From an uncultured Bacteroidales bacterium (GTDB lineage: Bacteria > Bacteroidota > Bacteroidia > Bacteroidales > UBA932), in the NCBI GenBank assembly GCA_934667175.1, contig CAKULN010000003.1, forward strand, positions 76,416 to 140,415: DNA of 64,000 bases. The letters run 5' to 3'. Of the stretch, positions 51,298-59,202 are shown in pieces; position 1 is the first letter of the stretch, and every line of letters begins with the position of its first letter. A program made the translations under genes and the position numbers. The notes beneath the pieces were generated by a model. It made no database searches. It was not told the origin of the DNA and saw only the letters and a list, made by a program, of their open reading frames with translations.

Positions 51298-51843
51298 ATG
51301 AGAAGATTTTTTAAGTTATTCATTATAGCTCTAATTTGGGCTTGCATTGCATCAATGGCACAGGCACAGCCATACTTGGCATCCAATGGTGAGTTCATCA
51401 ATCTTGACGAGTTGCATGTCGGAGGAGACGTGTCTTTACTCAAAGCCGAACTTGAAAAGGGCGGTATAAGATGCCTTGGCACTCAACACGAGTTTGTGAT
51501 TATGCTCGACCCTCGCAATATGAACTCGGATATAACCACAAACGGGACGTTTTCAGTCAGTGTGAACTCATCCGGCAAGATCTATAAGATGCGGTATGTC
51601 ATAGAGTCCGTGCCACTGGTCAACCAGTACACAGGGCAAAGCAACCTGCGAGCGATGATTGACTATTACACAAGAGTGATTTCAAACAACAGCGGAGGGT
51701 TCCCTTATGTTGATGCGTTTCTAAATCCGGAATCGGATATAATGACACTGTTTAGGGAATATCGAAGTTTTGAGTACAAGTACCCTATGAGGGAGAAGGA
51801 ACTGTCTCCATTCACCTGTACGATAATATTCCAATGTGGCTGA
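51298..51843 (+). CDS. Hypothetical secreted protein
   Basis: 181 residues with a clear signal peptide (MRRFFKLFIIALIWACIASMAQAQ). The mature part has NLDELHVGGDVSLLKAELEKGGIRCLG and a later ISNNSGGFPYVDAFLNPESDIMTLFREYRSFEYKY. I do not recognise the fold. The gene lies 20 bp after the previous one and is probably cotranscribed. The product should be periplasmic or exported. Confidence 0.7.
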   Translation: MRRFFKLFIIALIWACIASMAQAQPYLASNGEFINLDELHVGGDVSLLKAELEKGGIRCLGTQHEFVIMLDPRNMNSDITTNGTFSVSVNSSGKIYKMRYVIESVPLVNQYTGQSNLRAMIDYYTRVISNNSGGFPYVDAFLNPESDIMTLFREYRSFEYKYPMREKELSPFTCTIIFQCG

Positions 51844-51902
51844 GGATTTTTGTCCGTTGCTGACGAGACATATGATAGTCGATTACATAATTAAAGAAAC
51901 GA

Positions 51903-52577
51903 ATGAAAATGAATAAGATCGATGTTATGAGAAAAGAGTTTTTGTTTATTATCTCCTTTGTGTTGATGTTGATAACTGGATGCAATCATACAGAAAACAA
52001 TGGCTTTTGCGGTTATTATCTTGGTGACAGCTATTCTGAGTTACGTAGGCAGTTAAAAGACGAAGGTGTGTCCTATGATGAAGACTATGTGGATGATTCG
52101 GAAACAGTACAGTTTTTGGAGTTTAAGTCAAAATACAAAGACAAAATCAATAGGGTTGAAATAAGGCATGTGGCAGGGAGTGATGAAATATCTATGATTT
52201 CCACTGAATTATATTCGACATCTGATGATAATTCAGAATCTTATTTGGCGTATGAATTTTCCAGCTATAAAGAGCGCGAGAAGTTGAGAAATATGTTGGA
52301 AGAAAAGAACTTGGAAACTTTGAGAAAAATATTCAAAGAATGCTCCAAGTGGGAATTGGATGTAACTAATAGTCACTACTCCAGTCCGGACAATTACCTT
52401 GAACACTTTAAGGAGGCAGAATATCCGGTTATATTTACATATAATAGGAATTCGTCTGGAACACTGAAATTTATGATTATTGTAGATTGTAGTTCTCTTT
52501 GGAAAGATAATTTGTCTGCAATCGCTATTCTTGTGAATTGGAAACAAATGCAGCCATACATAAAAATATTCCCATAA
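51903..52577 (+). CDS. Hypothetical lipoprotein
   Basis: 224 residues from the first ATG; the ATG at 51927 (MRKEFLFIISFVLMLITGC) gives a more typical lipoprotein signal, with lipobox LITGC. The mature protein is rich in Glu, Ser and Tyr with no recognised domain. It is notably AT-rich in coding, more so than any other gene in the window, consistent with recent transfer. It sits 15 bp before the HD-domain gene. Confidence 0.65.
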   Translation: MKMNKIDVMRKEFLFIISFVLMLITGCNHTENNGFCGYYLGDSYSELRRQLKDEGVSYDEDYVDDSETVQFLEFKSKYKDKINRVEIRHVAGSDEISMISTELYSTSDDNSESYLAYEFSSYKEREKLRNMLEEKNLETLRKIFKECSKWELDVTNSHYSSPDNYLEHFKEAEYPVIFTYNRNSSGTLKFMIIVDCSSLWKDNLSAIAILVNWKQMQPYIKIFP

Positions 52578-52592
52578 CCTAAAGAAATTATT

Positions 52593-53072
52593 ATGATAAG
52601 TATAGAAGAAACACTACAAATTGCGCTTGAAGCGCACACTGGGCAGAAAGACCTTGACGGTAATCCTGCGATTCTGCATCCACTTGCGGTTGGGCTTATG
52701 GGCGAGACGGAGGCGGAAGTCAAGACTGGGTTCCTGCATGATGTCGTTGAGGATTCCTCAATCACCCTTGAGGATTTGAAAAATAGAGATGTGGAGGATG
52801 AGGTGCTTACGGCATTGGCTCTCTTGTCGCATGATAAGGAGAAAGTGGGATATTTTGAATATGTGGAGAATATCATCGCCTCTGGCAATGTCACCGCAAT
52901 CCATGTCAAACTTAATGACCTGCGCCACAATCTGCAACGAGGCAAGGAGTCTTATGAAGCAGCCGTTGCCTCCAATGATACGGCCAAACTCAAAGAACTT
53001 GAACGCATAAACGCCAAACATGCAAAGGCGTTGGAAATGATGATAAAGGCTGGCTATGAGAACCGTATCTAA
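52593..53072 (+). CDS. SpoT-type HD-domain phosphohydrolase (small alarmone hydrolase candidate)
   Basis: 159 residues consisting only of an HD domain of the RelA/SpoT type: AHTGQKDLDGNPAILHPLAV (first metal His), GFLHDVVEDSSITLEDL (the HD pair and ED diad) and VKLNDLRHNLQRG (the region with the distal Asp). There is no synthetase, TGS or ACT domain, as in small alarmone hydrolases of the Mesh1 kind, which cleave the 3' pyrophosphate of (p)ppGpp. Another nucleotide substrate is possible. The gene overlaps the next by 17 bp, implying coupling. Confidence 0.82.
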   Translation: MISIEETLQIALEAHTGQKDLDGNPAILHPLAVGLMGETEAEVKTGFLHDVVEDSSITLEDLKNRDVEDEVLTALALLSHDKEKVGYFEYVENIIASGNVTAIHVKLNDLRHNLQRGKESYEAAVASNDTAKLKELERINAKHAKALEMMIKAGYENRI

Positions 53073-53304
53073 CAAGGAACTGGCGGAGTTGCTCCGCTCC
53101 GATGAAATGGTCTATCTTCTGGATGACACTGATGAAATCGCCTGGGGATTCCTCGGTGACGGAAAGAACCGCAGAAGAGTTGTGAGCAAGGCAAAGGGCA
53201 GAGAGCCCTTTGAACACAATCCCAAGCAGCCGAACTCCAACAGTATGATTCGTGCCTATCTGGCCAATGAGGTGATGACAAAGGAGGAGTTTGAAAATTA
53301 CTGA
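53056..53304 (+). CDS. Small hypothetical protein, coupled to the HD hydrolase
   Basis: 82 residues, starting within the end of the HD-domain gene (ATG 53056). It has a charged helix-strand-strand pattern (VSNKELAELLRSDEMVYLLDDTDEIAWGFLG), no signal peptide and no recognised family. The 17-bp overlap suggests tight coexpression and perhaps a partner role for the hydrolase; that is inference. It ends 2 bp before the next gene. Confidence 0.65.
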   Translation: MRTVSNKELAELLRSDEMVYLLDDTDEIAWGFLGDGKNRRRVVSKAKGREPFEHNPKQPNSNSMIRAYLANEVMTKEEFENY

Positions 53305-53306
53305 AT

Positions 53307-53540
53307 ATGGATAGGAATGACATATTAAAGGTCTGTCAATCGGCCGGTTATACGGAGGGAGACCTCATCTATGGCGGTTTTGTCAATGGGAAACATTATG
53401 TGTCCTACGGAGCGGAGAGTGACGGTGCTGAACTTGCGTGTGTGGGTGCTCCTATAATTCTTGTCGTGGAGAACGGCAGGTGCAGAACAGCCACTGACAA
53501 GGAATGGGTTTACTTTTACGAAAATTTCGTGAAAGATTAA
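53307..53540 (+). CDS. Small hypothetical protein
   Basis: 77 residues (MDRNDILKVCQSAGYTEGDLIYGGFVNGKHYVSYG...). It has a predicted beta-rich middle, no signal and no recognised family. It sits 2 bp after the previous gene, in the same cargo run. Confidence 0.6.
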   Translation: MDRNDILKVCQSAGYTEGDLIYGGFVNGKHYVSYGAESDGAELACVGAPIILVVENGRCRTATDKEWVYFYENFVKD

Positions 53541-53583
53541 GGATGGTTATTGTAGGTGCGTTTTCGACAGAGTTAAAGACTAT

Positions 53584-53883
53584 ATGGAAATGAAAAATGA
53601 TTTCGCGAAGTCCATCCTTGACAGCCCCTACAACAGGGTTGAGGGTGGCAGGAAGATTGAACTGTTCAATATTCTGTCCAAGTACAGATATCAGCGTCAG
53701 AACAGGCAGTTGAGCAATCTGGATGCCTATGCCGAGGATATAGGCGCAACAAGAGAGGAACTTCTTGCCTATCAGAACTGGATAAATGACGGCAAGCCGA
53801 CAGGTATTGAGTCAGACGAGCAGTTCTACGAGATCCAGAGACAGGCATACGGCAAGGTCGTTATAAAACTGTCGTGGATCTAA
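53584..53883 (+). CDS. Small hypothetical protein, last gene of the cargo run
   Basis: 99 residues, helical and charged (IELFNILSKYRYQRQNRQLSNLDAYAEDIGATREELLAYQNWINDG), possibly a small helical bundle. Family unknown. The hairpin that follows (53904-53933) is placed to end both this operon and small RNA a coming from the other side. Confidence 0.6.
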   Translation: MEMKNDFAKSILDSPYNRVEGGRKIELFNILSKYRYQRQNRQLSNLDAYAEDIGATREELLAYQNWINDGKPTGIESDEQFYEIQRQAYGKVVIKLSWI

Positions 53884-53895
53884 TTGTGATTTTGA

Positions 53896-54010
53896 TGAAT
53901 ACAAATAGTGGAGGTGTCCGCTCCTCCACTATTGCATAAGGTCTCCAACATTAGCTTCGTTGAACTGTGTAAATTAGCCCCATCATAGGTGATTATTTAC
54001 CAACCTTGTT
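53896..54010 (-). ncRNA. Small RNA gene a (promoter, body, terminator)
   Basis: The promoter on the minus strand is TTG (54045-54047), 20-nt spacer, TATGTTTG (54017-54024). The terminator is AATAGTGGAGG/CCTCCACTATT (53923-53933/53904-53914), then TGTATT. The promoter resembles those of genes b and c around the -7 box, but the 75-nt body between is different in sequence. No reading frame of note is inside. Confidence 0.6.
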
Positions 54011-54065
54011 GCTCTACAAACATAACGAGCTCTTGGGGAAAATACAATAGATGAGTATTGCAGTT

Positions 54066-54229
54066 ACAACAAAGGCAGCGGAGGAACGCTCCACTGCCTG
54101 TTGAGTGATGAAAGCCCTGCCAACTCTCTGTGGCCGTCCGATAGGGGCGTTAAACCACTCGCAAACACATTCTTTGGCAAGTTTGACAAAGGAGAACCTT
54201 TTAAGGGGAGAGTTACCCTTTGACTTTCA
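54066..54229 (-). ncRNA. Small RNA gene b (promoter, structured body, terminator)
   Basis: Promoter: TTG (54264-54266), 20-nt spacer, TATATTTG (54236-54243). Body stems: A CAAAGG/CCTTTG (54217-54222/54187-54192), B TGCCAA/TTGGCA (54174-54179/54118-54123), C GTGG/CCAC (54155-54158/54130-54133). Terminator: GGCAGTGGAG paired with CTCCGCTGCC (54074-54098), then TTTGTTG. It is almost identical to the leader at 50564-50700 over about 120 nt. Length is about 164 nt. Confidence 0.78.
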
Positions 54230-54295
54230 CCACCGCAAATATAACGTGATTTCTTGAAAAATACAATGATTAAGTGTGAGCTAATTAGGATATTA

Positions 54296-54439
54296 CAACA
54301 AAAGCAACGGAAACAAATCCGTTGCCCTGTCGATTTAGAAAGTCTTGCTGACCCCGATGGCCACCTGATTAAGGGTGTTAAACCATCTAAACCCCTTTCA
54401 GCAAGTTTAATGAAAGAAGAATGGGTTACTTTCAACTTT
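54296..54439 (-). ncRNA. Small RNA gene c (promoter, structured body, terminator)
   Basis: Promoter: TTG (54474-54476), 20-nt spacer, TATATTTA (54446-54453). The body diverges from b in sequence but keeps all three stems with changed pairs: A TGAAAG/CTTTCA (54429-54434/54411-54416), B CTTGCTGA/TCAGCAAG (54398-54405/54344-54351), C GATGG/CCATC (54383-54387/54356-54360). The loop word GGTTTAAC is conserved. Terminator: GCAACGGA/TCCGTTGC (54304-54325), then TTTTGTTG. Length is about 144 nt. The next stretch, 54477-54724, holds no gene I recognise and could contain a replication origin. Confidence 0.78.
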
Positions 54440-54724
54440 CTGCTGTAAATATAACGTGATTCATCTAAAATCGCAACAGGTTATGCAATCTGTGTCGGGT
54501 GGTCTGGATAGTGGGAAAGACGTGTGATCAACGCCACAGGCCACACATTTTCATGGGAGTTGAGAGTGGCAGTTTATGACTGATATCGAGGGATGAAAAA
54601 CAACCCCAGTTGGAGTTTCGTGTTTGCGGTCGTTTTGGGGACACAAAACATCCTTGTGAGGTTGCTATATCGGCGGAGAGGCGTTGTCGGCTTAAATCGC
54701 CGAAAAACGGAGTAAGGCACGGGA

Positions 54725-55726
54725 TCATCCGAAGAGTTCCACCTGCTCCTCCGCTGTCAATCCGTCAGGTGACGAATCAAGCAGGTAGGATGCATATTGC
54801 TCCATGAGGCGTTGCAGCTCCGCCATCAAGTCGTAGCCCGGAAGATTCCCATATCCCCATTCCACGGCCTCCTTGATGCGCCTCTGAATCTGTGCGTGGA
54901 GAACCCTGTCCTTGGAGCACGGATTGGGGCGGTTCTTGAATATGATGTGCTTAATGTAGTAGGACAGGTTCTCGCTCTGATAATAAGACAGGCTTTGTCT
55001 CTGATTCAGCATACATATCGCCCATCTGTCAAAGTCCTTGACAGACTTAAACGCAGAGAAGTCTACGTCCTCGTACCCCATAGGCCTCTTCTCTACCATG
55101 TCATAGTAGTTCACCCACTCCGACACCAGCCTCCAGAACACAGGCTTTGTCCACAGCTCCTCCATGAGCAGGGTATGCCCAAACAGACTCTCCAGCTTGT
55201 CTCCGTCAAACGTGACCTCATACCTCAACTGATATGGAGGCACGTCACCAAACTGAGGCATCTCCCTCTTCCTCCTGGCCTCCCTCACCTTGTCATAGAA
55301 CTTGACCCTTACCCCTCCACAGTCGAAATACTTCGTGCCGTCCCAACTGTTGTCCTTGAATTTAGGGATGCCTATCATCATGTCCAGATACCTTGCAGGC
55401 GGCTTGCTGACTATGAAATTATTAGCGAACTCCAGTTCCATGACCTCCGCCCTACACATAGGGACTCCCAAATCCTCTGACATCCTGCCTATCAGCCCCT
55501 CGACCTCTGACAGCCTCAACGATGTAAGATTATGCCTGTATAAACATTTAGGGAGACTGCCATCAAACTGGACATAATTTGCGGTTGCCACGACATTGCG
55601 TCCTCTCCACTTGCCAAACCCCTTGCCGTCATCGCTTACCTTGACATCAGTGAGCATTGAGAGCACCCTTGCATAGTCATAACCATCAGGCAGGTCATAG
55701 AGCCTAATTTTGACTCTGTCGTACAT
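54725..55726 (-). CDS. Phage/plasmid-type replication initiator-like protein
   Basis: 333 residues from ATG 55726 (MYDRVKIRLYDLPDG), overlapping the stop of the upstream gene by 23 bp. The pattern YFDCGGVRVKFYDKVREARRK, then YQLRYEVTFDGDKLESLFG, resembles rolling-circle replication proteins of the phage CRI/gene II or Rep_trans type, in which a FYDK strand precedes an RYE strand. I cannot place the catalytic Tyr with certainty. It would give the element autonomous replication or transfer-linked replication. The GC-mixed stretch downstream of the stop (54477-54724) is where an origin might lie. Confidence 0.6.
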   Translation of the reverse strand: MYDRVKIRLYDLPDGYDYARVLSMLTDVKVSDDGKGFGKWRGRNVVATANYVQFDGSLPKCLYRHNLTSLRLSEVEGLIGRMSEDLGVPMCRAEVMELEFANNFIVSKPPARYLDMMIGIPKFKDNSWDGTKYFDCGGVRVKFYDKVREARRKREMPQFGDVPPYQLRYEVTFDGDKLESLFGHTLLMEELWTKPVFWRLVSEWVNYYDMVEKRPMGYEDVDFSAFKSVKDFDRWAICMLNQRQSLSYYQSENLSYYIKHIIFKNRPNPCSKDRVLHAQIQRRIKEAVEWGYGNLPGYDLMAELQRLMEQYASYLLDSSPDGLTAEEQVELFG

Positions 55727-56555
55727 GATGTGCGTGATTTGAGTTACATTTTGAGTTATATTTAGAGCAGCCGACACCTCGGGACTTGATCTGCCTGTCC
55801 ATCCTGTCGATATACTCGCTTGCAGTTTCCTGCCTGTTGGCGGTCATCCAGTCAAGTATCTCCGTCAGTACGAACGTGAGCTTGCGCCTGTTGCCTTTTG
55901 CCCTGTGGCATGGAATCGCATCGGTGCTTGTCATCTTGTAGAGGGTACTCTTCGAGTAATTAGTCAGTCTGCTGCAAACATTGACATCAAACACCTCCGG
56001 ATAATCGTATGGGTCTGTCTCCGTTGGTTTGGGTTTATTTGATGTAGTGCGTACAGGCACAGACGATGACGGTTTGGCCATACTGTTCACGATTACGTCT
56101 GAAAAAGCCTTGATGGGGATGTGCGCAAGGTCAAGCATCTGCTCTTTCATATACCCGATGTCCCCAAGCCGCCATGCGGTCTCTATGTCGTCACGTTGCA
56201 GGTCGTTGATATAGCCGAAGCCCTCTATCTCATCCAACAGCTCGTCACGTCCGAGAACCGCATAGCCTTTCTTGCGCTTGTACTCATCGGCAAAGCGCAG
56301 TTCCTCATATTCCTCCGCCGTCAATGCTTCTCCGGCATGGGACTCGACAGCGGACAGCACAAATGAGCTGTGCCATTTCACTATGGCCTCGTTCAGCATG
56401 TGCAGGATAGCCCGTTTCTCTTTGTCGCTCTCATTTGCAATAACTTTCTGCCAGTCCCTCATTTCATTTTCCGACAGTTGCCCTGTTTTTCCGTAGAGCC
56501 AACCGTTTACCCATTCGCTCATCAGTTCGTGGGTGGTATCTCTGTAATTAATCAT
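55704..56555 (-). CDS. Excisionase-like helix-turn-helix protein
   Basis: 283 residues. The C-terminal part carries a MerR/excisionase-type domain: VCSRLTNYSKSTLYKMTSTDAIPCHRAKGNRRKLTFVLTEILDWM, the helix_turn_helix_17 pattern common in Bacteroidota integrative elements. The N-terminal 170 residues are helical and unrecognised. It lies between the Rep-like gene (overlap) and the integrase gene (24 bp), the usual place for excision control or a replication accessory. Confidence 0.7.
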   Translation of the reverse strand: MINYRDTTHELMSEWVNGWLYGKTGQLSENEMRDWQKVIANESDKEKRAILHMLNEAIVKWHSSFVLSAVESHAGEALTAEEYEELRFADEYKRKKGYAVLGRDELLDEIEGFGYINDLQRDDIETAWRLGDIGYMKEQMLDLAHIPIKAFSDVIVNSMAKPSSSVPVRTTSNKPKPTETDPYDYPEVFDVNVCSRLTNYSKSTLYKMTSTDAIPCHRAKGNRRKLTFVLTEILDWMTANRQETASEYIDRMDRQIKSRGVGCSKYNSKCNSNHAHHVRQSQN

Positions 56556-56579
56556 AATGACAACATTTAATTTGCTAAC

Positions 56580-57825
56580 TTATAGTAAATTGCCAGCACT
56601 GTTTATTGCACTGGTATTAAATGAATCAAGATAGATGTTGGTCGTGGCAAGATTCTTATGCCCCATCGCCTGACTGATGATCTCACGTGGCACAAGATTG
56701 CTTTGCAGGGTCATTGCCATAGTGTGCCTACTCACATAGGTGGTTAGGTGACGTTTCAGTCCTAATCTCTCACCAAGAGCGGTATATCGCATTCTATAAG
56801 TGCCATAACGGCAAAGGATGTGATGATGCAGTTCATAGCCTTGGCAGTCCCTATTTACTATTGGCAATAGGTAATCTCCGATTAGAGAGGAGTTTGTGCG
56901 GAACCAATCCAACAATTCCTGTATGTTGGGCGTGATGTGAATCTTGATTTCACGTGCGGCCTTATGCGTCTTTGTCTTTTGCCTCTTATAGATGATATAG
57001 TTCCCATCCGACAGGGTTACCATATTGTCCGTTGTCAGATTGGCCATATCAACGAAGCTCATACCGAAGCAATAGTAAGAGAACAGGAAGAGCCTCCTTG
57101 CCTCTTCAAGGCATCGCTTGTCCATGACCGTGCCCTTTATCTTGTCCAGATCTTCCTTTAGAAGATACCGTTTACTGGTCGTTTCCGCCAAGGATGTTAC
57201 TGAGAACCCTCCCTTGCCGAATGGGTAAGTGTCTTGTGGAGCCTCCTTGTCTCTTATAGCCTTGTTGATTATAGTGCGGAGAGCACGCATATAGCTTAAA
57301 CGTGTGTTTCCGGCAAGTCTGTCACGTTCCATGGCGGCATTAAGACGACAGACGTAGGTGTAGTCTATCTCGGCAAAAACTTTGTTTTCTATCCGGGAAT
57401 CGTATTTGTGAAGTGCATTTAGGAGAGTGCTGAAAATTATCAGTGTGCCGAAGTGGTTCGTGGATTTGAGTATATCCAGCTGTTTTCTTATATAGTCGCA
57501 CACTTTGCCTTGTCGGGCAAGGCCGACAAACTTCTCCTCAAACTGGTTCAACGTCCAGTTTATACGGCATTCAGCAAAATTCCGCAGCACCTCGTCAATG
57601 CGCTCCTCATAGATGTTCAGCAGGGCATTGTGTTTCTCATGCTCCGGATTGATGCGTTTGTCTTTCTTGAACCGCTGTCCGTCCTCGTTCCATTGGTTCA
57701 AGTTGGCGGACATTCCAAGGCTGATGTACTTAACCTTGTCTTGTTTGGCCACCCTTAAACATACTAGGATAGCTGCCGTCTTTTTTCTGGTTGCTCTTGT
57801 AGAGCATAATCTTGAATTTAGCCAT
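56580..57825 (-). pseudogene. Tyrosine recombinase (integrase), frameshifted near its N-terminus
   Basis: The main open frame (56580-57752) gives 390 residues starting VAKQDKVKYISLGMSANLNQWN. The family normally starts about 25 residues earlier, and those residues are present in another frame: ATG 57825 gives MAKFKIMLYKSNQKKDGSYP, after which one extra base near 57764-57767 (CCTAGTATG where CCTGTATG is expected) breaks the frame. The catalytic domain has the second Arg (YVSRHTMA), His (MGHKNL) and Tyr (NIYLDSF). At the first Arg position the sequence reads SYYCFGMSFVD, where most relatives have Arg in place of Phe. Either it is decayed, or translation uses the GTG at 57752, or the extra base is a sequence error. 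Confidence 0.75.
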
Positions 57826-57990
57826 AAACTAATTCTTTTTGCAAGTATAAGAATGTCTTAGGAATTGGGGGTAAAAATACAGCCAAAGTTTTCAACAATT
57901 TGGCAATTTGTCGTTAATTGACTGTGTTACACACATATATAATAGTTTACTATTCCAATTAGTATGAAGAGCTGTTTTGCACATATTTCC

Positions 57991-58012
57991 ATTAAGGTTT
58001 TATTAAGGTTTT
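57991..58012 (+). promoter_or_regulatory. Right arm-type site candidate
   Basis: ATTAAGGTTTTATTAAGGTTTT, a tandem 11-mer, followed by GCGGAAACTTATGGAAAAT, matching the left-end site at 49283. It lies 108 bp inside the right core. The 354 bp between the integrase start and mreB (57826-58179) hold this site, the core and the mreB promoter. Confidence 0.45.
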
Positions 58013-58096
58013 GCGGAAACTTATGGAAAATAAAGGAAAATGAACCGCCCATGAAAGTCCGTGCAGGAAAGCCAATGACAACAACTGCAAGATGTT

Positions 58097-58139
58097 TTTG
58101 GGATTTGCTTGGATAATTGCTATATTTACAAATTGTATA
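58097..58139 (+). promoter_or_regulatory. Right attachment core (attR, 58121-58139) overlapping the mreB promoter
   Basis: TATATTTACAAATTGTATA repeats the left core exactly. TTTG (58097-58100), a 20-nt spacer and TATATTTA (58121-58128) form a promoter for mreB whose -7 box is the first eight bases of the core and whose -33 box is element DNA. Confidence 0.7.
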
Positions 58140-58179
58140 GTACACATTTGTAATTTTAAAGGAACAAGGATATTCAGTT

Positions 58180-59202
58180 ATGGCATTTTCATTTCTGACT
58201 CAAGAGATAGCGATGGACCTCGGAACGGCCAACACCGTCATTTTCAGGAATGACGAGATTGTGTTGGACGCGCCGAGCATAGTCGCGATTGACAACAACA
58301 CGGGCAAATGCATCGCGATAGGGCGGCAGGCCAAACTTATGCACGAACACACCAACCCCGGGATCAAGACAATCAGACCCTTGAGAAATGGAGTGATAGC
58401 TGACTTCAACGCCGCCGAAATGATGATCAAGGGCTTCATCAAGCAGGTCAACAACAAGAGAAAATCCATCTTCACCCCGAACCTGAAGATCGTGGTCGGA
58501 ATCCCGTCCGGAAGTACCCAGGTGGAGATCCGGGCCGTGCGTGACTCCTGCGAGCACGCTGGCGGAAGGGATGTCTACCTCATCTACGAGCCTATGGCCG
58601 CCGCGCTCGGTATCGGCCTTGATGTCGAGGCGCCGAGAGGGAACATGGTGGTTGACATAGGCGGAGGCACCGCCGAGATCGCGGTCATCTCCTTGGGAGG
58701 CATCGTGGTGCAGGAAAGCATCAACACAGCCGGAGATGTGTTCAACAGCGACATCCAGTACTACATGCGCCAGCAGCATAACATCAAGATCGGCGAGACA
58801 ACCGCCGAAGAGATCAAGATCGCCGTGGGTGCCGTGATTCCGGATCTTGACGAGGAGCCGGAGCCACACATCGTAAGGGGGCCTAATCTCATGACGGCGC
58901 ATCCAGTGGAGGCGGCAGTGACCTACCAGGAGATCGCCCACTGCCTTGACAAGTCCATCGCCAAACTGGAGTCCTCAATTCTTCACGTGCTGGAGCTGAC
59001 TCCTCCGGAGTTATATTCAGACATCGTCGAGAACGGAATATTCCTTTCAGGCGGCGGCGCCCTGTTGCGCGGTCTCGCGAAGAGGTTCACCGAAAAGGTC
59101 AACATCCAGTTCCATGTCGCCGAGGATCCGCTCCGCGCCGTGGCCAGAGGCACCTGCATAGCACTCAAAAAGACATCCAACTACTCATTCCTGATGAGAT
59201 AA
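58180..59202 (+). CDS. mreB: Rod shape-determining protein MreB
   Basis: 340 residues, actin fold. Phosphate-1 AMDLGTANTVIF, MIKGFIKQVNNKRK, phosphate-2 MVVDIGGGTAEIAVISLGGIV and the adenosine motif GIFLSGGGALLRGL are present. It forms filaments under the membrane that guide the elongation complex. It opens the operon mreB-mreC-mreD-mrdA-rodA, and its stop overlaps the mreC start by 1 bp. The promoter lies at the border of the integrative element. Confidence 0.97.
   Translation: MAFSFLTQEIAMDLGTANTVIFRNDEIVLDAPSIVAIDNNTGKCIAIGRQAKLMHEHTNPGIKTIRPLRNGVIADFNAAEMMIKGFIKQVNNKRKSIFTPNLKIVVGIPSGSTQVEIRAVRDSCEHAGGRDVYLIYEPMAAALGIGLDVEAPRGNMVVDIGGGTAEIAVISLGGIVVQESINTAGDVFNSDIQYYMRQQHNIKIGETTAEEIKIAVGAVIPDLDEEPEPHIVRGPNLMTAHPVEAAVTYQEIAHCLDKSIAKLESSILHVLELTPPELYSDIVENGIFLSGGGALLRGLAKRFTEKVNIQFHVAEDPLRAVARGTCIALKKTSNYSFLMR

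Larger units (their letters stand above)
49182..58139. mobile_element. Integrative element of about 9 kb between ispD and mreB
   Basis: It is bounded by a perfect 19-bp direct repeat, with a tyrosine integrase, an excisionase-like gene and a replication-initiator-like gene grouped at the right end on the minus strand, and cargo on the plus strand. It is visibly more AT-rich than its flanks. Both ends also carry a degenerate 22-bp tandem motif near the core. The flanking genes ispD and mreB are normal housekeeping genes. I see no conjugation or phage structural gene, so it would be a small mobilisable or satellite-type element. Confidence 0.85.
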
